Below, in pieces: positions 34,536 to 39,633 of a stretch of 39,633 bases of DNA (positions are counted from its first letter, which is position 1; every line of letters starts with the position of its first letter). Where the stretch lies: NCBI RefSeq assembly GCF_000741205.1, contig NZ_JGYW01000010.1:1-39633 (forward strand), in the 5' to 3' direction. This stretch comes from Bifidobacterium gallicum DSM 20093 = LMG 11596 (GTDB taxonomy: Bacteria; Actinomycetota; Actinomycetes; Actinomycetales; Bifidobacteriaceae). Made by a program: the position numbers and the translations under genes. A model generated the notes under the pieces. That model ran no database searches. It was not told the DNA's origin and saw nothing but the letters and a program-made list of their open reading frames with translations.

Positions 34536-35978
34536 ATGCGCAAAGCAAAGATCGTAGATACCATCGGTCCAGCTACCGAAGAATACGAGAACCTGAAGAA
34601 GCTTGTTGAAGCCGGTATGGATGTGGCTCGTTTGAACCGCTCCCACGGCACACCTGAAGACCATCTGCGCGTTTACAACAATGTGCGCAAGGCTTCCGAA
34701 GAGACGGGCCGCAATGTGGCGGTGCTCGTCGATTTGCAGGGCCCGAAGATTCGCTGCGGTTGGTTCAAGAAGAACGCCGAAGGTGAAGACAAGGTCCAGC
34801 TCACGAAGGGCCAGGAGTTCATCATCACCACTGATGACGTTGAGGGCGACGAGCATATCACGTCATGTACGTTCAAGGGTCTGCCGGGCGATTGCCATGT
34901 CGGCGACCCGATTCTCATCGATGACGGCAAGGTGCGTCTTGAAGTCACGAAGGTCGAAGGCAACAACGTCTACACGAAGGTCATTGTTGCTGGCCCCGTC
35001 TCAAGCCACAAGGGCATCAACCTGCCTGGCGTCGCTGTGTCGCTGCCGGCTCTGACCGAGAAGGACGAGTCCGATTTGCGTTGGGCCATCCGGACCGGTG
35101 CCGATATCATCGCCATGTCGTTCGTGCGTTTCGCATCCGACATCGATCGTGCCCATGAGATCATGGACGAGGAAGGCCGTCGTATCCCGATCGTCGCCAA
35201 GATCGAGAAGCCGCAGGCTGTGGAAAATCTTGAAGACATCGTCAAGACGTTCGACGGCATCATGGTCGCCCGTGGCGATATGGCAGTTGAAATGCCGTTC
35301 GAAGAGGTGCCGCTCGTCACCAAGCGCTGCATCGAATACTCGCGCCAGTACGCCAAGCCCGTCATCGTGGCTACCGAAGTGCTCGGCTCGATGGTGCATT
35401 CCCCGGTCCCGACCCGTGCAGAAGCATCCGACTGCGCCAACGCTGTGCTTGACGGCACCGACGCGACGATGACCTCGAACGAGACGGCTGTCGGCGATTA
35501 CCCGACCGATGCAGTCAAGACGATGTCGCGTATCTCGGGCTATGCCACCGAGCATGGTTTCGACCGTATTCCTGAGCTCAAGAACCTCGACATGTCCAGC
35601 ACGGGCGCCGTGTCGTCCGCCGCTGTGGATCTGGCTGAGAAGCTCAACGCCAAGGCCATCGTGGCCTACACGCAGACGGGTTCCACCGTGCATCGCGTGT
35701 CGCGTGAACGTCCAGCCACACCGATTTATGGTCTGACCACCAATGAGCATACCTACCACTGGCTGGCTTTGAGCTGGGGTACTGAAGGTCTGCTGCTGGG
35801 CGAGGATTACCACGACATGTCGCGTAAGGACCTCATGGTCTTCACCGACAAGATCCTGCGTGACGCTGGCAAGGTCGACAACGGCGACAAGATCGTGGTG
35901 CTCAGCTCCGCGCAGGGCGAGCATCAGCCGGGTCGCACGGATTCGATCTACGTGCACACCGTTGGCGCTTGCGACTGA
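34536..35978 (+). CDS. pyk: Pyruvate kinase
   Basis: Pyruvate kinase makes pyruvate and ATP from phosphoenolpyruvate and ADP. This 480-residue protein has the N-terminal motif KIVDTIGPA, RLNRSHG, the active-site segment IPIVAKIEKPQAVENL with its catalytic Lys, and MVARGDMAVEMPFEEVP. The C-terminal allosteric domain contains AYTQTGSTVHRVSRERP. Codon use is strongly biased, as for a highly expressed gene. AAAAGGA lies about 13 bases before the ATG. It has its own upstream region with a LacI-like operator and ends at a strong terminator, so it is probably transcribed alone. Confidence 0.96.
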   Translation: MRKAKIVDTIGPATEEYENLKKLVEAGMDVARLNRSHGTPEDHLRVYNNVRKASEETGRNVAVLVDLQGPKIRCGWFKKNAEGEDKVQLTKGQEFIITTDDVEGDEHITSCTFKGLPGDCHVGDPILIDDGKVRLEVTKVEGNNVYTKVIVAGPVSSHKGINLPGVAVSLPALTEKDESDLRWAIRTGADIIAMSFVRFASDIDRAHEIMDEEGRRIPIVAKIEKPQAVENLEDIVKTFDGIMVARGDMAVEMPFEEVPLVTKRCIEYSRQYAKPVIVATEVLGSMVHSPVPTRAEASDCANAVLDGTDATMTSNETAVGDYPTDAVKTMSRISGYATEHGFDRIPELKNLDMSSTGAVSSAAVDLAEKLNAKAIVAYTQTGSTVHRVSRERPATPIYGLTTNEHTYHWLALSWGTEGLLLGEDYHDMSRKDLMVFTDKILRDAGKVDNGDKIVVLSSAQGEHQPGRTDSIYVHTVGACD

Positions 35979-36050
35979 TTGCCGACTATGATGATGCGTC
36001 CATGATGTGGAACCACTTGCAGCCATGAACGCATGACATGCAACGTAAAG

Positions 36051-36088
36051 AAGCGGCTTGCCGAAACTATTGCGGCAGGCCGCTTTTT
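36051..36088 (+). terminator. Intrinsic terminator of pyk
   Basis: Arms 36051-36063 and 36073-36085 pair over 13 bases with one G-T pair, and a TTTTT run follows immediately. This is the clearest intrinsic terminator in the window. Confidence 0.9.
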
Positions 36089-36359
36089 GCGTATGCGAGC
36101 TACGTGTGGCATCCAACTGTTGCGTAACGCCATATCGTATGGTGGTATTGGTTGGTACGAAATTCGCCAATGGCCAAGCATGCGGCGTGTCGGGAAGATT
36201 CGGCCATCCGGTATGTTTGGATGCAATATCAACACATGCACTGTCCTGAGGAAGGAGCCTGGATGACATTCTCGCGCCGATGTCGTCGTTGACCTTGCCG
36301 GACCAATTGGTTCGGCGAATACGCAATATCATACGAACCAATAGACAAGGAACATTCTT
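36089..36359 (+). other. Upstream region of cysK
   Basis: No coding frame is convincing in these 271 bases. The region holds a 9-bp inverted repeat (36306-36314 with 36334-36342) and, further upstream around 36150-36175, another short ATTGG...CCAAT pair. I see no T-box specifier/antiterminator consensus and no SAM-riboswitch core. Confidence 0.55.
36306..36342 (+). promoter_or_regulatory. 9-bp inverted repeat just upstream of cysK
   Basis: ATTGGTTCG (36306-36314) and CGAACCAAT (36334-36342) are perfect arms around a 19-base spacer, ending 17 bases before the cysK ATG and close to its AAGGAA ribosome binding site. It could be a regulator site or an mRNA hairpin controlling translation. Confidence 0.5.
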
Positions 36360-37286
36360 ATGACGATCATCACTTCCGTAGACGAGCTCGTAGGCAACAC
36401 ACCACTGTTTGAAGTCACCAACATCGAGCGCGATGAGCATCTTGACGCACGCGTTCTGGCCAAGTTGGAATATTTCAATCCGGCGGGATCAGTCAAAGAC
36501 CGCGTGGCACGCGCCATGATTGACGCGGCTGAACGTGACGGCAGCTTGAAGCCTGGCGGCACAATCATCGAGGCTACGTCGGGAAATACGGGTATCGGTT
36601 TGGCCAGCATTGGCACGTCACGCGGATACCACGTCATCATCGTGATGCCGGAAACCATGAGCGAGGAACGTCGCCGTCTGATGAAAGCCTACGGTGCTGA
36701 GCTCGTATTGACACCAGGCGCGGAAGGCATGAAGGGTGCATTGGCCAAAGCCGAGGAATTGCATGAGGCGACCGCGGGAAGCATCATTGCGGGCCAGTTT
36801 GTCAACCAGGCCAATGTGCAGGCGCATCAGAGCACTACGGGTCCTGAAATTTGGCGCGACACCGACGGCCACGTCGACTACTTCGTCGCCGGCGTAGGCA
36901 CGGGCGGCACGATTACTGGTGTTGGCACGTATTTGAAAGAACACAACCCCGACATCGCGATTGTGGCGGTTGAACCTGAAACGTCACCCGTGTTGAGCGA
37001 GGGTCACGCCGGCAAGCACGGCATCCAAGGCATTGGTGCAGGATTTGTGCCAGATATCCTCGACACATCCATTTACAACGAAATCATCCGTGTCAAGGAT
37101 GAGGACGCCTATGAGACAGGACGCCTGATCGGCCGTGATGAAGGCGTGCTCGTCGGCATCTCGTCCGGCGCCGCCATGTGGGCTGCCATCCAGATTGCCA
37201 AGCGTCCAGAAGCCAAGGGCAAAACCATCGTCGTGTTGTTACCGGATTCGGGTGACCGCTACCTGTCCACACCACTGTTTGCGTAA
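36360..37286 (+). CDS. cysK: Cysteine synthase (O-acetylserine sulfhydrylase)
   Basis: CysK makes cysteine from O-acetylserine and sulfide using PLP. This 308-residue protein has the PLP Lys in NPAGSVKDRVA (Lys 46), the substrate loop TSGNTGIGLA, QFVNQANVQAHQSTTGPEIW and the phosphate-binding GVGTGGTITGVG, all intact. AAGGAA precedes the ATG. The serine acetyltransferase gene follows after a terminator, so the pathway pair is adjacent but probably transcribed from separate promoters. O-acetylserine sulfhydrylase is favoured over cystathionine beta-synthase by length and by the cysE neighbour. Confidence 0.94.
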   Translation: MTIITSVDELVGNTPLFEVTNIERDEHLDARVLAKLEYFNPAGSVKDRVARAMIDAAERDGSLKPGGTIIEATSGNTGIGLASIGTSRGYHVIIVMPETMSEERRRLMKAYGAELVLTPGAEGMKGALAKAEELHEATAGSIIAGQFVNQANVQAHQSTTGPEIWRDTDGHVDYFVAGVGTGGTITGVGTYLKEHNPDIAIVAVEPETSPVLSEGHAGKHGIQGIGAGFVPDILDTSIYNEIIRVKDEDAYETGRLIGRDEGVLVGISSGAAMWAAIQIAKRPEAKGKTIVVLLPDSGDRYLSTPLFA

Positions 37287-37314
37287 AGAGCGCTGAACGC
37301 TGATTCGCATCCAT

Positions 37315-37352
37315 ATCATCCCATCCACGACGGTATTCGCGGATGGGATGAT
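37315..37352 (+). terminator. cysK terminator
   Basis: Perfect 12-bp arms 37315-37326 and 37341-37352 enclose a 14-base loop and are followed by TTTCGTTTTCG. Confidence 0.85.
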
Positions 37353-37375
37353 TTTCGTTTTCGATACAAACACAC

Positions 37376-37381
37376 TATTCT
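37376..37381 (+). promoter_or_regulatory. -10 hexamer TATTCT placed for a leaderless cysE transcript
   Basis: TATTCT ends seven bases before a GTG start codon at 37389, just after the cysK terminator. Confidence 0.5.
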
Positions 37382-37388
37382 TGGGACG

Positions 37389-38087
37389 GTGAAGAACGGC
37401 AACATGCATGTGAACAGTAATGATCCGTTAGGCGCCGCCATCAGCGTTGTGACACAGGGCGCCAGAGGATTGTCCGATTTGCTCGGCGCATATCAGAAAC
37501 GAGACCCTGCAGCGCGCACCAAACTGGAAGTGCTGTTGCTCTATCCAGGCGTGCACGCCGTCATCATGCATCGTGTCAGCAACTGGCTGTGGCGCCACCA
37601 CCTGCGTTTCCTCGCTCGATTGAACTCGCAAATCGCCCGGCATATGACAGGCATTGAAATCCATCCAGGTGCCACAATCGGACGCCGGTTTGTCATTGAC
37701 CACGGCATGGGCATTGTCATTGGAGAAACAGCCCAAGTGGGTAATGATTGCCTGATTTACCACGGCGTGACGTTGGGAGGTACGGGCAAGGACCGCGGCA
37801 AACGGCATCCCACACTGGGTGACCATGTGCTCGTAGGCTGCAACGCTTCCGTGTTGGGGCCTGTCACCATAGGCAACCATTCACGTGTGGCGGCCGAGGC
37901 TGTGGTATTGCATGATGTGCCACCATATTCGACGGTGGCCGGTGTGCCAGCCCATGTGGTGCGCTCCGTCAACGACAAGGACGAAGTCGTGCATTCAAGT
38001 GCTTCATTGCGTGTGGATGATGAAGAGGATATTTGCTTGGACTGCGACACGCTGATCATGCATCATCGTCGCGTGGTGCGCATGTGA
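37389..38087 (+). CDS. cysE: Serine O-acetyltransferase
   Basis: CysE acetylates serine with acetyl-CoA to supply O-acetylserine to CysK. This 232-residue protein is the short form: a brief helical N-terminus, then left-handed beta-helix hexapeptide repeats with [27 protein letters not shown] and the catalytic His region [20 protein letters not shown]-terminal extension of about 40 residues with acidic stretches and a short Cys/His pattern ([13 protein letters not shown]) replaces the usual short tail that binds CysK. The GTG start is supported by the TATTCT box; an in-frame ATG at 37404 is an alternative. Confidence 0.93.
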   Translation: MKNGNMHVNSNDPLGAAISVVTQGARGLSDLLGAYQKRDPAARTKLEVLLLYPGVHAVIMHRVSNWLWRHHLRFLARLNSQIARHMTGIEIHPGATIGRRFVIDHGMGIVIGETAQVGNDCLIYHGVTLGGTGKDRGKRHPTLGDHVLVGCNASVLGPVTIGNHSRVAAEAVVLHDVPPYSTVAGVPAHVVRSVNDKDEVVHSSASLRVDDEEDICLDCDTLIMHHRRVVRM

Positions 38088-38148
38088 GCATCAAGGCTAT
38101 TGCGTTCGGCGTGTCGACTGTTCATGGAGCGCGACGCGCCGAAGCTGG

Positions 38149-38177
38149 TTGGCAAATGAAATTCTGTGTGCTATATT
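38149..38177 (+). promoter_or_regulatory. Promoter of the tRNA gene
   Basis: TTGGCA (38149-38154) and TATATT (38172-38177) are separated by exactly 17 bases and would start transcription near 38184, 15 bases before the tRNA. Confidence 0.75.
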
Positions 38178-38198
38178 CGCACATGTTGTCCAGACAAC

Positions 38199-38272
38199 GC
38201 CCCTGTATCCCAATTGGTAGAGGAGACAGCCTCAAAATCTGTACAGTGTGGGTTCGAGTCCCACCGGGGGCA
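38199..38272 (+). tRNA. tRNA with CAA anticodon (Leu), short variable loop
   Basis: A 74-base cloverleaf can be drawn: acceptor GCCCCTG with CGGGGGC plus discriminator A, a three- or four-pair D stem with GG in the loop, and an anticodon stem with four good pairs and a C-T contact. Loop CTCAAAA gives anticodon CAA. A five-base variable loop and a GTGGG/CCCAC T stem with loop TTCGAGT complete it. CCA is not encoded. The anticodon reads the Leu codon UUG, but bacterial tRNA-Leu normally has a long variable arm, so the charging identity is less certain than the gene itself. Confidence 0.88.
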
Positions 38273-38282
38273 CCTGAGCAAA

Positions 38283-38322
38283 AAGACCTCAAATCGTTGA
38301 ACAAACAACGATTCGAGGTCTT
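38283..38322 (+). terminator. tRNA terminator hairpin
   Basis: Arms 38283-38299 and 38306-38322 pair over 17 bases with one mismatch that forms a wobble on one strand. The loop has six bases and a T-rich stretch follows. It lies 11 bases after the tRNA. Confidence 0.88.
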
Positions 38323-38434
38323 CTCCTTTCTTCACCACATCCTTTAATCCGTAATGGATAGGATGAAGAATGCAGCGGAGGCTGATGCTTCGTAATAGAA
38401 CACATCCTTGACGTTTTCAAGGAGGTTCTCAACA

Positions 38435-38701
38435 ATGAAAACCCGAAAGGAACTTGACCGAGCCGCTGAGCTTTTCGCTGCGCGTCATGGCGATACTCTA
38501 GGCAAACCAATTGGCGTACATGACGGAAACCTGCTCTATTAGTTTCTTCCTGCAGGATGCGTAAGAGGCGGCTGCATTGGTGTGCAGCAATTCATAGTAG
38601 TGGAAGTGAGCACCGGAGTAGCTCGTTATCAGACCAATAATGAGCTGATGAATGTGAACATCGCTTCCGTTTTGGACCATCTCGATCCGATTCCTGATCT
38701 T
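38435..38701 (+). pseudogene. Small unknown gene with an in-frame TAG and an IS at its 3' end
   Basis: A very good ribosome binding site (AAGGAGG, 38419-38425) precedes an ATG at 38435. The frame encodes 35 residues (MKTRKELDRAAELFAARHGD...) to a TAG at 38540-38542. The same frame then stays open with protein-like sequence (for example VEVSTGVARYQTNNELMN and SVLDHLDPIPDL) up to the IS left end and beyond. This looks like one gene of about 90 codons or more, with a nonsense mutation (perhaps CAG to TAG) and an IS inserted at or near its end. I do not recognise the family. A real 35-residue peptide is the alternative. Confidence 0.55.
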
Positions 38702-38716
38702 TGTTTCTCGGCGCAG

Positions 38717-38746
38717 GCTCCCGTCTCTGTAGGCGGGAGTTAGCCG
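38717..38746 (+). repeat. IS left-end stem-loop
   Basis: GGCTCCCG (38717-38724) pairs with CGGGAG and AGCC (38735-38746) with a two-base bulge. Subterminal hairpins of this kind are the TnpA recognition structures of IS200/IS605 elements. Confidence 0.6.
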
Positions 38747-38785
38747 AGTTCATGTTTGTTATTCTATGGCGGTGTAATAACAAAC

Positions 38786-39633
38786 ATGGAAACGAGTCGG
38801 ACACAACGGGCCTACAGGTTCCGTTTCTACCCCACGCCGGGACAGGAGAACCTGCTACGGCGCACATTGGGGTGCGTCCGGCTTGTCTACAACAAGGCGT
38901 TAGCGTTGCGTAGCGAAACGTGGACCCGCGAACAACGCAACGTGTCCTACCGGGATACCGGCAAGGCGCTGACCGGGTGGAAGAAAAGCGAAGGGCTGGC
39001 GTTCCTCAACGACGTGTCCTGCGTACCATTGCAGCAGGCGCTACGTCATTTGCAAACCGCGTACTCGAACTTTTTCAACCACACGGGGGACTTCCCCGCG
39101 TTCAAACGCAAGGCGCATGGCGGTTCGGCCACCTTCACCCGCTACGCTTTCACATGGGACGGCTGCAAGCGTCATCTCAAGCTGGCGAAAATGAAGGAAC
39201 CGTTGCGTGTCATCTGGTCAAGGACGCTTCCCGTGAAAGCCGTTCCCTCCAGCGTCACCATATCCTTGGACGCGGCGGGACGCTGGCATGTGGGCATCCT
39301 CGTGGAGGAACACGTCAAGCCGATACCCAGGACCGACACGCGAATCGGCGTCGACATGGGAGTGGATTCGTTTGCCGCGCTCTCGGACGGCGAGAAAATC
39401 CCCAACCCGCGTTTCCGCAAGCGCAACGCGAAACGGCTGGGGAAAGCGCAGCGCAATCTGGCCCGCAAGCAGAAGGGAAGTCGCAACTACGAGAAGGCCC
39501 GGCTGAAAGTCGCCCGCATTCAGGCGCAGGGCGCCGACCGGCGCAAGGACTTCCTGCACAAGCTGTCAACCCGCATCATCCGTGAAAACCAAACGGTGGT
39601 GCTGGAAGACCTGGCTGTGCGGAACATGTGCCG
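38786..39633 (+). CDS. tnpB: TnpB, RNA-guided endonuclease (3' truncated by window edge)
   Basis: From the ATG at 38786 the frame stays open for 282 codons to the window edge. The N-terminus has the OrfB helix-turn-helix/WED-like region (RAYRFRFYPTPGQENLL, LGCVRLVYNKAL). The middle has the phrase FPAFKRKAHGG, and the RuvC-I Asp (GVDMGVDSF) and RuvC-II Glu (VVLEDLAVRNM) follow. With the 3' part seen at the left end the protein would be 411 residues. An ATG at 38753 is also in frame, and the frame has no stop back to the TAG at 38540, so the start is uncertain. The ATG at 38786 lies inside the right arm of a 9-bp inverted repeat and has no clear ribosome binding site. Confidence 0.9.
   Translation, partial: METSRTQRAYRFRFYPTPGQENLLRRTLGCVRLVYNKALALRSETWTREQRNVSYRDTGKALTGWKKSEGLAFLNDVSCVPLQQALRHLQTAYSNFFNHTGDFPAFKRKAHGGSATFTRYAFTWDGCKRHLKLAKMKEPLRVIWSRTLPVKAVPSSVTISLDAAGRWHVGILVEEHVKPIPRTDTRIGVDMGVDSFAALSDGEKIPNPRFRKRNAKRLGKAQRNLARKQKGSRNYEKARLKVARIQAQGADRRKDFLHKLSTRIIRENQTVVLEDLAVRNMC

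Larger units (their letters stand above)
38702..39633 (+). mobile_element. IS1341-type (IS200/IS605 family) element, 5' part, cut by the window edge
   Basis: The left end shows a stem-loop (CTCCCG 38719-38724 with CGGGAG 38735-38740, extended by GGCT/AGCC) and a second inverted repeat (38752-38760 with 38780-38788), followed by the 5' part of tnpB. The last 350 bases are identical to the first 350 bases of the window, so both ends belong to the same element type. The left boundary near 38702 is an estimate from where host-like coding ends. Confidence 0.85.

Noticed and set aside
36089-36359. T-box or SAM riboswitch before cysK
   Set aside because: No T-box consensus (AGGGTGGNACCGCG-like) and no recognisable riboswitch core; only inverted repeats were kept.
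35001-36440. 479-codon open frame antisense to pyk and the cysK leader
   Set aside because: Same reasoning: pyk is secure on the other strand, and the frame runs through the pyk terminator and reads as His/Gly/Val-rich shadow sequence.
38033-38347. Open frame across the tRNA gene
   Set aside because: It overlaps cysE, the tRNA and the terminator, and has no independent support.

Overview
The window is a 39.6 kb piece of an actinobacterial chromosome, almost certainly from the family Bifidobacteriaceae (Bifidobacterium or a close relative). The evidence is moderately high GC, a WhiB regulator beside a PdtaS-type kinase, CarD-ispF, an LCP / giant glycosyltransferase / DUF5719 envelope locus, and the order rpsA - deacylase - MerR - coaE - uvrB - terC - pyk. 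I cannot name a species from the sequence alone.

Both ends lie inside the same IS1341-type (tnpB-only IS200/IS605) element. Bases 1-350 are identical to 39284-39633. The left end carries the 3' part of tnpB, its structured right end, and then the C-terminal remnant of an LPxTG-anchored pilin-like surface protein. The right end carries the element's left hairpin and the 5' part of tnpB, placed behind a small gene that already holds an in-frame TAG. The terminal repeat makes the piece look circular, but the genes are ordinary chromosomal housekeeping genes.

Layout. 1-1542: IS remnant and broken surface protein. 1599-4558: hemolysin-III-like membrane protein, PdtaS-like kinase, WhiB1-like Fe-S regulator. 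4760-17091: envelope region with an FtsK/EccC-like ATPase, two LytR-CpsA-Psr proteins, a multi-spanning GT2 glycosyltransferase coupled to a DUF5719 protein, a zincin-fold-like protein without its metal motif, and a phosphomannomutase-like HAD protein coupled to ComF. 17240-21328: glycogen branching enzyme followed closely by a two-component system. 21465-22558: carD-ispF. 22698-25836: zinc-type ABC transporter with an internal Zur-like box. 26036-38087: co-directional folD, rpsA, tRNA-editing deacylase, membrane-bound MerR regulator, coaE-uvrB, terC, pyk, cysK and cysE. 38199-38272: a tRNA with a CAA (Leu) anticodon but a short variable loop. Then the broken gene and the second IS copy.

How the parts fit. 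The LCP/GT2/DUF5719/zincin/HAD block looks like the conserved actinobacterial envelope-polymer locus. cysK and cysE together make cysteine from serine. coaE-uvrB, carD-ispF, GT2-DUF5719 and HAD-comF are tight or overlapping pairs. Six genes (pdtaS-like, GT2, glgB, coaE, terC, cysE) have a TAnnnT hexamer ending 6-7 bases before the start codon and no Shine-Dalgarno sequence, which suggests leaderless mRNAs. Nearly every convergent or tandem boundary holds a long perfect or near-perfect hairpin. I see no CRISPR array, rRNA, prophage or plasmid replication gene. Accessory content is confined to the two IS-bounded ends.
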